DNA of 64,000 nucleotides from Chryseobacterium sp. IHB B 17019 (GTDB taxonomy: Bacteria; Bacteroidota; Bacteroidia; Flavobacteriales; Weeksellaceae): contig NZ_CP013293.1 of NCBI RefSeq assembly GCF_001456155.1, forward strand, positions 310,001 to 374,000, written 5' to 3'. Each line of letters starts with the position of its first letter. Positions within the stretch are counted from its first letter, which is position 1. The translations under genes and the position numbers were made by a program. The notes beneath the pieces are model-generated. The model was not told the origin of the DNA and searched no databases. It was given only the letters and a program-made list of their open reading frames with translations. Positions 54,187 through 62,501 of the stretch are shown here, piece by piece.

Positions 54187-54657
54187 ATGAATTATCAACT
54201 GGACGAAATAGACAAGAAGATTCTTGATTTCTTAGTAGAAAACACAAGAATGCCTTTTACTGAAATTGCAAAACAGATGGATGTGTCTGCAGGTACAATT
54301 CACGTAAGAGTGAAAAAGATGGAAGATGCGGGTATTATTTTGGGATCATCTCTTAATATCGACTACGGAAAGCTAGACTATCATTTTACAGCTTTTATCG
54401 GAATTTTATTAACAAAATCTAACAGAACTCAGGAAGTTTTGAAAGAGTTGTCAACTATTCCTAATGTAATCGAAGCTAGTGTAATTTCCGGAAAATATAA
54501 TATTTTCTGTAAAGTACGCGCTAAGAATACTGACGATGCAAAGAGAATTATCTATCAAATAGACGATATTCAAGATGTAATGAGAACGGAAAGTATGATT
54601 TCTATGGAAGAATACCTAAGTGACAAAAACAGATTGATCAACGCTATTTCTATATAA
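54187..54657 (+). CDS. Lrp/AsnC family transcriptional regulator
   Basis: This 156-residue protein has an N-terminal helix-turn-helix (about 5-55: IDKKILDFLVENTRMPFTEI and QMDVSAGTIHVRVKKM) and a C-terminal RAM ligand-binding domain (about 65-150: HFTAFIGILLTKSNRTQEVL, VIEASVISGKYNIFCKVRAK). Members form octamers and sense amino acids. It is a single-gene unit with its own promoter and a terminator directly after it. The sequence is full length. Confidence 0.93.
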   Translation: MNYQLDEIDKKILDFLVENTRMPFTEIAKQMDVSAGTIHVRVKKMEDAGIILGSSLNIDYGKLDYHFTAFIGILLTKSNRTQEVLKELSTIPNVIEASVISGKYNIFCKVRAKNTDDAKRIIYQIDDIQDVMRTESMISMEEYLSDKNRLINAISI

Positions 54658-54681
54658 TCAAATTTTAAACGAATTATATAA

Positions 54682-54718
54682 AAGAACTTATGAAATTTCT
54701 CGTAAGTTCTTTATTTTT
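54682..54718 (+). terminator. Terminator of the Lrp gene overlapping the next -7 element
   Basis: AAGAACTTA (54682-54690) pairs perfectly with TAAGTTCTT (54703-54711) around 12 nt, followed by TATTTTT. The T-run also forms a TATTTTTG box at 54712-54719, 5 bp before the ATG at 54725, so terminator and promoter elements may share bases. Confidence 0.6.
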
Positions 54719-54724
54719 GTACCT

Positions 54725-55102
54725 ATGGAAGAATACAGCTATTTTGATGAAGATCCGAAGAAAGGATGGGGATTTATCCTGGCTTTTGCAGCCTTACTGT
54801 TATTTACGATAATGGGATTCGGTATTGATCTGGACGAATACCTTCAACATGAATATCTTAATATTCCGAGATGGTATTTCTTTGTCATTTTCGCAATTGA
54901 CGCTTTAATGGTAATCAGTCTCATTCTGATGTTTTTTTACAAAAAAATAGGGATTTTCACTTTTCCGGCATTATTGGTTCTGCATTTTTTTATGCATAAT
55001 TACTATCTGTCTACTTTCCTGTACACGGATGTTACAAATCTTTTCTTATTTACTGGTTTTGGGATGTTGGCGATTATTCCGAAATGGAAGTTTTTTAAGT
55101 AA
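54725..55102 (+). CDS. Small polytopic membrane protein
   Basis: This 125-residue protein has four hydrophobic segments (GFILAFAALLLFTIMGFGI, WYFFVIFAIDALMVISLIL, IGIFTFPALLVLHFFMH and TNLFLFTGFGMLAIIP) and an acidic N-terminus (YSYFDEDPKKGW). It is a typical unassigned Chryseobacterium inner-membrane protein. It stands alone between the Lrp gene and the peptide cluster, convergent with the SPASM gene about 45 bp away. Confidence 0.7.
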   Translation: MEEYSYFDEDPKKGWGFILAFAALLLFTIMGFGIDLDEYLQHEYLNIPRWYFFVIFAIDALMVISLILMFFYKKIGIFTFPALLVLHFFMHNYYLSTFLYTDVTNLFLFTGFGMLAIIPKWKFFK

Positions 55103-55146
55103 ATTTTTTATTTTATAAAATAAAAATTCTCAAAATTCTGAGGGTC

Positions 55147-56247
55147 TTATTTTTTGATTAAATTTTCCATTCCGTAATGCTGAATTGCTTTTTGTTTTAA
55201 AGGATTTGTACTCCATTCTTCCCATTCTCCTGTGTAAGGATCGTAACCACATTTAAGAGGTTTTGATGTATCAAGACCTTCTTTGTTTGTGTGAGATTGT
55301 TCTGTATAAGCTCGACAGTCTGTACATACATGACGAAATTCACAATCTTTGCAAATTTCAATTTCATTTTTAGTTAGGTTCCAATACTTTTTAAAGGCCT
55401 CATGATTAATAGCTTCCTCTAAAGCTATGTCTTTAGTATTTCCAAAACTTTGAGACATTGCGGGACAGTTTTTAATGTTTCCATTTATATCTATTCCTAA
55501 TTTTTTATGAAGACATGAGTTATGGTTAACCGCTTCCAGATATTTATTCAAATTAACATTAAAATAATCAGCGGATACTCCACCACAAAATTTAAAATTA
55601 GTGATACTTTTTGTTAAGAAAACTACATCCATTAAAATGTTATTATTCCATAAAATAACTTTTTCAAAGGGTGATTGGAAGATTGTAAGTCTTGTTAATT
55701 TATTAAATTCTTTACTTAGCTTTTCAAGAAAAAGATTATTAATAAAATTGTCAAATAGATTTATTATTTCAATATTTTCTACAATTGATTCTTCAAAAAA
55801 AGAATTTAGAAGTAAATAATCATTCATTTCTAAATTTTCATAAAACACTAAACAAACATTTCTACAAAGTAAAAGGTTAAGGGAGTTTATATATTCTTTT
55901 AACCGAAAAATTTCGTCTTTTTTGATTTCAATTACTATGTTTGTAATATGAGAAGGAGTTTTAAAACTTTCATTTAACGCTGAAAATCTTTTTATATCCT
56001 CATTATCACAATAAAAGCCTAAATCTTTTCTTTCTAAAAAGTCTATATATTCCTTAATCGTTTCTTTATTCTCATCACCATATTCTGCATATATTGTATT
56101 AATGGGAATATTTGAATTTAACTCGACAATCACTTCTGCCATAGAATTAGGAATGAATTCAGAAGTACCTCGTTGTAGATCGCTTATCAAAGAACGTGTA
56201 AATCCTCTAGTAACAGTACAATTCGAGAAAATTTTAAAATATTTCAT
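55147..56247 (-). CDS. gwsS: Grasp-with-spasm system SPASM-domain peptide maturase
   Basis: This 366-residue protein has a C-terminal SPASM-like Cys set (about 265-350): CLHKKLGIDINGNIKNCPAM, then CKDCEFRHVCTDCRAYTE and a late Cys in KPLKCGYDP. These hold iron-sulphur clusters in peptide-modifying enzymes. I see no CxxxCxxC radical-SAM motif in the N-terminal part, although the domain looks like a partial TIM barrel. It is encoded with an ATP-grasp ligase and a precursor peptide, which defines the grasp-with-spasm type. It overlaps the 66-aa gene by 4 nt. Confidence 0.85.
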   Translation of the reverse strand: MKYFKIFSNCTVTRGFTRSLISDLQRGTSEFIPNSMAEVIVELNSNIPINTIYAEYGDENKETIKEYIDFLERKDLGFYCDNEDIKRFSALNESFKTPSHITNIVIEIKKDEIFRLKEYINSLNLLLCRNVCLVFYENLEMNDYLLLNSFFEESIVENIEIINLFDNFINNLFLEKLSKEFNKLTRLTIFQSPFEKVILWNNNILMDVVFLTKSITNFKFCGGVSADYFNVNLNKYLEAVNHNSCLHKKLGIDINGNIKNCPAMSQSFGNTKDIALEEAINHEAFKKYWNLTKNEIEICKDCEFRHVCTDCRAYTEQSHTNKEGLDTSKPLKCGYDPYTGEWEEWSTNPLKQKAIQHYGMENLIKK

Positions 56248-56444
56248 AGTCTAACTATATCTTTGTAAAATCGTTCAACTATGCAGTATTTACTGTTAAA
56301 AAAGTTAGAATTGAATATCTTGTTTATTGTAATATTATTATCATCTACTACCAATTTTGTGGCTTTTAAATCTTTAAAATAGTAGGGTAGCTTATTTCTG
56401 TTTTCTTTAAAAAATTGTTCAAAAGATTCAGTCTTTTTTTCCAT
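56244..56444 (-). CDS. 66-aa protein in the grasp-with-spasm cluster
   Basis: This short cytoplasmic protein (FEQFFKENRNKLPYYFKDLK, then KYCIVERFYKDIV) overlaps its upstream neighbour by 17 nt and its downstream neighbour by 4 nt, so it is translated within the operon. It does not look like a precursor peptide: no double-glycine and no Thr/Ser-rich core. It might be a peptide-recognition element or chaperone, but this is a guess from position. Confidence 0.6.
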   Translation of the reverse strand: MEKKTESFEQFFKENRNKLPYYFKDLKATKLVVDDNNITINKIFNSNFFNSKYCIVERFYKDIVRL

Positions 56445-57321
56445 TTGTGAAATAGTTTATAATTTCTTTTTCTATGTAATAATTGCAAGGATTTGATATC
56501 ATTCCGAATTGACCAACAGGATTAATCTCTAAAAAATAATAATTATTTTTGAGATTAACAATCAAATCGATAGCTCCCGATTTCAAATTAAAATTTTTCA
56601 TCAATAAATCTAATTTGTTTTCAATCTCAACGGGGAGTTTAAATGGGACTGTCCTATTTGGGAAATTATGGTTGTAATTTCTATAGTCTAAGGAGGTTTG
56701 GGATGCTTTTTGAGAAAAAATAGCCATTGAAAAAAATAATCCATTTAGATAAAATACTCTAATCTCATATTTTTTCTCAATTTTTTCTTGAAATAAGGTT
56801 GGAGAAAAACTATATGTACTTTCTGTTTCTTTGTACTCTTGGGTTAATGTACTTAAAATAGAATTATCATAACTATCATATATTGCAGCTTGTTCATTAA
56901 TTGTTTTATAAATTTTAAAGCCTTCTTTGATTTGCTTAGTGCTAGTAAGTAGCATGAAATTTGGAATCAGTAATCCTATATTTTTTGCTTCTTCTAAAAC
57001 TATTAATTTATTTAGTTCAACATCAAAAAATAAATTCAAATGCTTTTTTTTACTTAGCCTAAATTCAATATACTGAGCTATTTTTTTATTATACTCATAT
57101 AAATACTTTTCCAGTTCATTACTATAAAATACATCAGTCTTTTTAGTAAGCAAACTACCTTTTCTGTACCAATATGCAGTAAATTCATCTACATTTATAT
57201 CATAAATATCTATTTCTTCGTCTAAATTATATCTGACAAAATCTATACTGAAATATTGTAGCCATTTTATGACTTTATTTGTTGTATAATCATTTGATGT
57301 TGATAGGATTAAAACTTTCAT
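56428..57321 (-). CDS. gwsG: Grasp-with-spasm system ATP-grasp peptide maturase
   Basis: This 297-residue ligase shows the MvdD/graspetide-type pattern: an N-terminal MKVLILSTSNDYTTNKVIKW, AYWYRKGS, a central FQEKIEKKYEIRVFYLNG, and the metal/ATP site in GAIDLIVN followed by YFLEINPVGQFG. Enzymes of this type use ATP to join side chains of Asp or Glu to Thr, Ser or Lys in a precursor peptide, making cyclic esters or amides. It starts exactly at the end of the secreted TPR gene (1-nt overlap). Length is normal. Confidence 0.88.
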   Translation of the reverse strand: MKVLILSTSNDYTTNKVIKWLQYFSIDFVRYNLDEEIDIYDINVDEFTAYWYRKGSLLTKKTDVFYSNELEKYLYEYNKKIAQYIEFRLSKKKHLNLFFDVELNKLIVLEEAKNIGLLIPNFMLLTSTKQIKEGFKIYKTINEQAAIYDSYDNSILSTLTQEYKETESTYSFSPTLFQEKIEKKYEIRVFYLNGLFFSMAIFSQKASQTSLDYRNYNHNFPNRTVPFKLPVEIENKLDLLMKNFNLKSGAIDLIVNLKNNYYFLEINPVGQFGMISNPCNYYIEKEIINYFTNGKKD

Positions 57322-58250
57322 TACTTTTGATACATTTCTCTTAATACCTGTTCAAAGTTTTTTGTGCTTTCCTCATCAACAAAATTTTGGAATCTAAAAA
57401 TTGGATAATAAAAAGAAAATTCTGCAAAATTTTTATTTTTATAAGCAGTTTTAGTTACTTTAAAAAAATGAACGAAATCGGTCCTATATTCTTGAGGTAG
57501 AAAATCTTCTTTCAAGAAATATAATTTGTTTTGATACTCTAATATTGGCATTAAGTTATAATCAATGCTGTTATAATAGAATACTCTTTCTAATTGATTA
57601 TTTTTTACTTTTTCATTAAAAAAGCCGTTCTGTTTATGAGATTGATAGCTATGTCTATATAGCACTGCATATTTTGGTCTAAAAGAATAAATGGTATCAT
57701 TTTCAATATTTACTCCCGTAATTTCTTCATTAAAATATCCATATGCTTTCTCTAAAGCAAATAGTTTCTTATCTATTTTTTCTGTTAAGCTGAAGGCATC
57801 AATTGTTGGATTTTCTTTCAATTTAATAAAGAGTTGTTGATCAGTATTGGTAAGAGAATCTAAACTTTTTACTAAGTCTTTATTTACTTTATTTTCAATC
57901 TTTAATTCATTAAGTTTTCTCCAGTAATTTGTTTTCCTAAAATCCTTAAATTTTGTTTGGTTAAAAAATGAAACATCAACACCTTTTGAAATAAATAATT
58001 TTGCCCAATTATAAAGCTCATCCCAATTTTTTAATTTATTACTACAAATGATTGCATTGTAAATATCCCTGCTAAAAACATAATTTTGATTTTTCAAATC
58101 ATTATAATTAAGTAAAGCCCTATCATATTGTTTTTCAATAATTGCTTCCTCTGCATTATTACTTATATTGCTATACGTTTGGATGTTTTGGGCTTTTACA
58201 TAAGTCAAAAAAAATAAGTATATAACGCTGATTATAATTTTTTTATTCAT
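57321..58250 (-). CDS. Secreted TPR-like protein in the grasp-with-spasm cluster
   Basis: This 309-residue protein begins with a signal peptide (MNKKIIISVIYLFFLTYVKAQ) and continues with TPR-like helices (about 30-100: NNAEEAIIEKQYDRALLNYN), a Lys-rich middle and an aromatic-rich end. It lies between the precursor gene and the ATP-grasp gene on the same strand and joins the latter with a 1-nt overlap. Its job may be periplasmic handling of the peptide; no protease motif is visible. Confidence 0.75.
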   Translation of the reverse strand: MNKKIIISVIYLFFLTYVKAQNIQTYSNISNNAEEAIIEKQYDRALLNYNDLKNQNYVFSRDIYNAIICSNKLKNWDELYNWAKLFISKGVDVSFFNQTKFKDFRKTNYWRKLNELKIENKVNKDLVKSLDSLTNTDQQLFIKLKENPTIDAFSLTEKIDKKLFALEKAYGYFNEEITGVNIENDTIYSFRPKYAVLYRHSYQSHKQNGFFNEKVKNNQLERVFYYNSIDYNLMPILEYQNKLYFLKEDFLPQEYRTDFVHFFKVTKTAYKNKNFAEFSFYYPIFRFQNFVDEESTKNFEQVLREMYQK

Positions 58251-58298
58251 CTTAATTCTTGATTTTCAGCATTGGCTGAGGTCTGGAAATGTATTACT

Positions 58299-58345
58299 AA
58301 AAAGTAAAAACACAATCAAATTCGTCTTGATTGCGTTTTTTGCTT
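58299..58345 (-). terminator. Terminator or attenuator between precursor and maturation genes
   Basis: On the minus strand ACGCAATCAA (58327-58336) pairs with TTGATTGTGT (58310-58319) with one G-U pair and a 7-nt loop, then TTTTACTTTTT follows. In the plus direction the same pair would be an A-C mismatch, so the structure favours leftward RNA. It sits 13 nt after the precursor stop and before the maturation genes. Confidence 0.7.
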
Positions 58346-58357
58346 TTTATAAAATAG

Positions 58358-58582
58358 TTAGTATATACAAGTTACGGGCTTAATAGAGGTTTTTCCACCT
58401 TGGAATACATAGATTCCATTATCTACTGTGTCAGATTGCCAGGAAAATGTATAAGCAGTACAAGTGGTCCAATTATATTGTGTGCTGAATCCTCCTCCTG
58501 TACATTCTTCTCCTCCTGCTTTAATTTGACCTAAAGCTGCTGTATTAAGAGATTTTTCTCTAAGTTTTTCTAATTTTTTCAT
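58358..58582 (-). CDS. Grasp-with-spasm precursor peptide (graspetide-type RiPP)
   Basis: This 74-residue peptide has a helical leader (MKKLEKLREKSLNTAALGQI) ending in a double glycine (KAGG, residues 21-24), the common Bacteroidota leader for Gly-Gly processing. The 50-residue core has three Cys (ECTGG, TTCTAY, VTCIY) and is rich in Thr, Ser, Asp and Lys, which suit ATP-grasp cross-linking. No exporter or leader peptidase is encoded nearby, so these may be elsewhere. A TAGTTTTG box (58613-58620, minus strand) lies 30 nt upstream. Confidence 0.88.
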   Translation of the reverse strand: MKKLEKLREKSLNTAALGQIKAGGEECTGGGFSTQYNWTTCTAYTFSWQSDTVDNGIYVFQGGKTSIKPVTCIY

Positions 58583-58612
58583 ACATTGATTTTTATCACT
58601 ATTAATGTCGCC

Positions 58613-58620
58613 AAAACTAA
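58613..58620 (-). promoter_or_regulatory. -7 element upstream of the precursor gene
   Basis: Read on the minus strand this is TAGTTTTG, a full match to TAnnTTTG, 30 nt before the precursor ATG at 58582. No TTG is at the usual distance. The region 58621-58820 is very A+T-rich with no gene. Confidence 0.4.
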
Positions 58621-58824
58621 TAATATATTTGTTAGAATAGTACTTTTTAATAAATTTTAACTTTTTTGATTCTATAAATTTTAATAACTTAATTAGATTA
58701 TTGTATTAATTATTTTAATATTTAGTTAAAAATAATTATATATTTAACATAATTGTTGTTTTATTTTTAATTGTAAATATTTATTTGATTTAATTTTTTT
58801 GTACTATATTTTATTTCATTATAC

Positions 58825-58853
58825 AAAAAAAGCATCCAAAACTGGATGCTTTT
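58825..58853 (-). terminator. Terminator of the transketolase unit
   Basis: AGCATCCA (58831-58838) pairs with TGGATGCT (58843-58850) around 4 nt; on the minus strand a run of seven T follows. It lies just after the stop of the leftward transketolase gene at 58873. Confidence 0.85.
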
Positions 58854-58872
58854 CATTTATATCTAAAAGAAA

Positions 58873-59820
58873 TTATTTCTCTAAAATCCTCTTCACCGCT
58901 TCTTTCACAGCAGTAGAATCAATCTTATATTTCTTCATCAATTCAGCCGGTGTTGCAGATTCCCCAAAAGTATCGTTTACCGCAACGAATTCCTGTCTTG
59001 TAGGTCTTCTTCTTGCCAACATTCCCGCAACAGATTCTCCCAAACCACCAAGGTAGTTGTGCTCTTCAGCTGTTACGATTTTCCCTGTTTTTTCAACTGA
59101 TTTTAAGATGATTTCCTCGTCCAAAGGCTTAATCGTGTGGATATTGATTACCTCACAAGAAATACCTTCTTTTTCAAGCTCATCGGCAGCTACAAGAGAT
59201 TCCCAAACAAGGTGACCTGTTGCAACAATCGTTACATCAGTTCCTTCCTGAAGCATAATTCCTTTTCCGATTTCGAAAGGCATATCTTCCGGAATGAAAA
59301 CCGGAACAGTTGGTCTCCCGAATCTTAAATATACAGGGCCTTTATGGTCAGCAATAGCGATCGTAGCCGCTTTTGTCTGGTTGTAGTCGCAAGGGTTGAT
59401 TACCGTCATTCCCGGAAGCATTTTCATCATACCGATGTCTTCCAAAACCTGGTGGGTTGCACCGTCTTCCCCCAAAGTAAGACCTGCGTGAGAAGCACAG
59501 ATTTTTACATTTTTATCTGAATAGGCGATAGACTGACGGATCTGGTCATACACTCTCGAAGTAGAAAAGTTCGCGAAAGTTCCCGTAAAAGGAATTTTCC
59601 CTGTGATGCTAAGACCTGCAGCAAGTCCCATCATATTGGCTTCAGCGATACCTACCTGGAAGAATCTTTCAGGAGCTTTTTCAATGAATTTTTCCATTTT
59701 CAAAGATCCGATAAGGTCTGCACATAGGGCTACAACATTAGGATTTTTATCAGCAAGCTCAGCTAATCCGGCTCCGAATCCTGAACGTGTATCCTTTTTT
59801 TCTGTATATGTATATTTCAT
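58873..59820 (-). CDS. Transketolase, C-terminal part (pyrimidine-binding and C-terminal domains)
   Basis: This 315-residue chain holds the two domains that are fused at the C-terminal side in classical transketolase. The catalytic Glu for thiamine diphosphate is in FFQVGIAEANMMGLAAGLS; the loop CASHAGLTLGEDGATHQVLE and the C-terminal EEHNYLGGLGES follow. It pairs with the N-terminal subunit encoded at 61026-61877 to transfer two-carbon units in the pentose phosphate pathway. Separate chains are normal in many Bacteroidota. A secreted-protein gene lies between the two. Confidence 0.93.
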   Translation of the reverse strand: MKYTYTEKKDTRSGFGAGLAELADKNPNVVALCADLIGSLKMEKFIEKAPERFFQVGIAEANMMGLAAGLSITGKIPFTGTFANFSTSRVYDQIRQSIAYSDKNVKICASHAGLTLGEDGATHQVLEDIGMMKMLPGMTVINPCDYNQTKAATIAIADHKGPVYLRFGRPTVPVFIPEDMPFEIGKGIMLQEGTDVTIVATGHLVWESLVAADELEKEGISCEVINIHTIKPLDEEIILKSVEKTGKIVTAEEHNYLGGLGESVAGMLARRRPTRQEFVAVNDTFGESATPAELMKKYKIDSTAVKEAVKRILEK

Positions 59821-59830
59821 TTTTATTTTT

Positions 59831-60997
59831 TTAATCTAGATTTTTTAAATAAGTATTTAATTTCTTTTTATCAGATGGATCAAGTTTATCCTGAATTTCG
59901 CTGAGGTACAAAACTTCACGTCTTATTTCGTCTAAAGTGATTTTAATTCCCACAGTATGGTTGGTTGTCTGCGTAAGATACATATCACAAACCTGTCCTA
60001 CATAATTTTTCAAATGACCTTTCAGTTCTTTATTATTAAAAGCAGGAATGTCTTTTTCTAAATTTTTGCAGTGTTTCGGAAGTCCTTTCCAAAGAGTTTC
60101 GTTCGGGAGATTAGCAATTGCCAGGCTTCCGTCTTCAGAGTTATTCTTTTTATATTCAGAAACATAATCCGGAATATAATAAACTTCTTCGCCATAAGGT
60201 GCTATAGAAGGAGGATAAGTGGCATCTGCCACAACCGCAGCAGAATCAGAAGGCGCATAAACAGAATCCATTTTAGCATATTCTTCTTCCTCTTTTTTAT
60301 AAGCGATTGCGATAGAATCATGTTTTCTTTGCTGTTCAACCATAGCTTTTTTATGATCGAAATACACAAATTCTTTAGAATCTTTCATTGAAGTAGCTAC
60401 AAAATAATCTTTGTCATATGATTTTTCCGGGCCGCCTTTTAGAATAAAACCTTTTAAGTCTGAATTTTTAAAGATTGTTTTCCTGTCAAAAAATTTTATT
60501 AAACCCTTCAAAACAGGAAGGTTATTATACCCTGATTTTTCATCAATACAAACTTTAAAAGCTTCTTTATCCTTTCTTTCATCATCTTTTAATTTAAAAT
60601 TAATTAAATAATGAGAACAAGGAACTCCTAAAATTGTTTCTTTGGTGCCCAGTTTTTTACTTTCAAGAACATATTCCTCTTTCGCATCGTTGTATCCATA
60701 ATTACCAACTCCAAACATAGACGCAAATAAAGCGTTGGATCCGTCAAGACGATTATTCATTTCCAGACCTACCGCAGACGTTCCCAATGCATCCGTAAAA
60801 AAGTACATCGGAAAACTTTTAATATTCACTTTAGTTAAAAATTCGCCTGTATTGCTGGCAAAAGTTTTCAGAAAAACATCAGTTTTATTTTTATCAATTA
60901 TTTTATAATTAATTTCTTTTTCGAAAGAAATTTTCTTTTCCTGAGAAATTCCCAGTATAAAATTGAATAATAAACAGATGAGCAAAAACTTTTTCAT
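59831..60997 (-). CDS. Secreted protein between the transketolase subunits
   Basis: I start at ATG 60997 (MKKFLLICLLFNFILGISQ); the preceding codons open with TTG. The 388-residue protein has a signal peptide, a beta-rich N-terminal domain (FEKEINYKIIDKNKTDVFLK, ETILGVPCSHYLINF), a coiled KHDSIAIAYKKEEEEYAKMD, and a helical end. I recall similar uncharacterised secreted proteins in Chryseobacterium. It is 10 bp upstream of the C-terminal transketolase gene, so it must be co-transcribed; the combination has no obvious metabolic logic. Confidence 0.75.
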   Translation of the reverse strand: MKKFLLICLLFNFILGISQEKKISFEKEINYKIIDKNKTDVFLKTFASNTGEFLTKVNIKSFPMYFFTDALGTSAVGLEMNNRLDGSNALFASMFGVGNYGYNDAKEEYVLESKKLGTKETILGVPCSHYLINFKLKDDERKDKEAFKVCIDEKSGYNNLPVLKGLIKFFDRKTIFKNSDLKGFILKGGPEKSYDKDYFVATSMKDSKEFVYFDHKKAMVEQQRKHDSIAIAYKKEEEEYAKMDSVYAPSDSAAVVADATYPPSIAPYGEEVYYIPDYVSEYKKNNSEDGSLAIANLPNETLWKGLPKHCKNLEKDIPAFNNKELKGHLKNYVGQVCDMYLTQTTNHTVGIKITLDEIRREVLYLSEIQDKLDPSDKKKLNTYLKNLD

Positions 60998-61025
60998 GGT
61001 CAACTTGATTTTTGATAAAAAGATA

Positions 61026-61877
61026 TTAGTAATCAGAAGGAGCTTCTAAATATAATTGTTTGAAAGCCGTATCCAATTGCTCGTCGTTAGGAGCTTTTCC
61101 ATGCCAAGAGTGAGTTCCCATCATGTAATCTACCCCGAATCCCATTTCTGTATGAAGGATGATAACAACAGGTTTTCCTTTTCCGGTTTCCGTTTTTGCT
61201 TTCTCCAAAATAGCGATTACAGCTTCAAGATCATTACCGTTTTTCTCATTCAAAACAGTCCATCCGAACGCCTCCAATTTTGCATGAAGATTTCCTAAGC
61301 TCAATACATCATCCGTATCACCATCAATCTGACGACCGTTATAGTCGATTGTAGAAATGATATTATCAACCTTTTTTGCAGCAGCATACATTAATGCTTC
61401 CCAAACCTGTCCTTCCTGCAATTCACCGTCTCCGTGAAGAGTGTAAACAAGAGAGTTATCTCCATCTAATTTTTTACCTTCAGCTACACCAAGCGCTACA
61501 GAAAGCCCTTGTCCAAGAGAACCAGAAGCAATTCTTACTCCCGGAAGACCCTCGTGAGTCGTTGGGTGACCCTGCAATCTTGAATCTAATTTTCTGAAAG
61601 TTCTCAGTTCATCCACCGGAAAAAAGCCAAATCTAGCTAAAGTAGAATAGAATACCGGAGAAATGTGTCCGTTTGAAAGATAGAAATGATCTTCATTTTT
61701 ACCTTCCATTGTGAAAGGAAGATTATAGTTCATTACCTTTCCGTAAAGTGCTGTGAAGTATTCGGTGCAACCTAAACTTCCTCCCGGGTGACCGGAATTT
61801 ACAGCATGAACCATTCTTAAAATGTCTCTTCTGATTTGCGTAGTAAGAGATTTTAACTCTTCGATGCTTTTACTCAT
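61026..61877 (-). CDS. Transketolase, N-terminal (thiamine diphosphate-binding) part
   Basis: This 283-residue chain has the transketolase N-terminal signature: VNSGHPGGSLGCTEYFTALY near the start, DHFYLSNGHISPVFYS, and the thiamine diphosphate motif LHGDGELQEGQVWEAL with Asn in IDYNGRQIDG. The last residues carry the MMGTHSWHGKAP loop. Together with the 58873 gene it forms one active enzyme. The stop is 28 bp before the secreted-protein gene start, so the run 61877-58873 is one operon. Confidence 0.93.
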   Translation of the reverse strand: MSKSIEELKSLTTQIRRDILRMVHAVNSGHPGGSLGCTEYFTALYGKVMNYNLPFTMEGKNEDHFYLSNGHISPVFYSTLARFGFFPVDELRTFRKLDSRLQGHPTTHEGLPGVRIASGSLGQGLSVALGVAEGKKLDGDNSLVYTLHGDGELQEGQVWEALMYAAAKKVDNIISTIDYNGRQIDGDTDDVLSLGNLHAKLEAFGWTVLNEKNGNDLEAVIAILEKAKTETGKGKPVVIILHTEMGFGVDYMMGTHSWHGKAPNDEQLDTAFKQLYLEAPSDY

Positions 61878-61933
61878 TATATAAGATTTATTTGCACGCG
61901 AATTTACAATTTTTTACTGGCTTACGGAAATAC

Positions 61934-61961
61934 AAAAATCCGGGCATAAAGTCCGGATTTT
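61934..61961 (-). terminator. Terminator downstream of the 61986 gene
   Basis: AAAATCCGG (61935-61943) pairs with CCGGATTTT (61953-61961); on the minus strand a T-rich run follows. It separates the gene at 61986-62501 from the transketolase operon. Confidence 0.75.
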
Positions 61962-61985
61962 GAATTGTTTAAAATATTTTAATAT

Positions 61986-62501
61986 TTAGCAGCCTTCGTT
62001 AATGAAAACCTGCATCTCTGTCACGATATTGTTTACGATGGTGAAAGTAAGTGTAGTTCCTGCATCCAAATCATTTAAAACAAAATTGCTGGAATTGTTT
62101 TGTTTGTTTCCTTTATCATCATAGCTTGGGTAAACGCTGTAGCTAGGATAATTTTTATAGGCATTAATCACATCATCTTTTGTGCTTCCAATGCCGATTC
62201 CGCTTTTGGTTTTGAACTTTTTACTCTTTGTGGAAAGTCCCTGAATTACCATTTTACTGGTTTCTTTTCCCTGGTCGTCATAATCCTGGGTGGTAGCAAT
62301 CAAAATAGTTTCACCGTTGTATTTCACGGCATTTTTTAATTCATAATTGGATTGCTTTAATTTTGTTCCGAATTGATCCGCTTCATCATTTTTCATGAAG
62401 ATTTTGTAAGGACCGATTCTTAGTGTTGAAATCTCAAATTCCTGAGCCGACAGATAACTTACAGCAAATACAAGCAGGAATAACTGAATAATTTTTTTCA
62501 T
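61986..62501 (-). CDS. Secreted protein of unknown function
   Basis: I start at ATG 62501 so that a signal peptide opens the protein (MKKIIQLFLLVFAVSYLSAQ); the frame is open 15 codons further upstream inside the symporter gene. The 171-residue protein has TLRIGPYKIFMKNDEADQFG, then IGIGSTKDDVINAYKNYPSY, a pattern of SmpA/BLIP-like or DUF-type periplasmic repeats. It overlaps the end of the symporter gene by 4 nt, so they are co-transcribed. Function unknown. Confidence 0.75.
   Translation of the reverse strand: MKKIIQLFLLVFAVSYLSAQEFEISTLRIGPYKIFMKNDEADQFGTKLKQSNYELKNAVKYNGETILIATTQDYDDQGKETSKMVIQGLSTKSKKFKTKSGIGIGSTKDDVINAYKNYPSYSVYPSYDDKGNKQNNSSNFVLNDLDAGTTLTFTIVNNIVTEMQVFINEGC

Noticed and set aside
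58621-58820. Very A+T-rich region as possible replication origin
   Set aside because: No iterons, DnaA-box cluster or replication genes nearby; A+T-rich spacers are normal in this genome.
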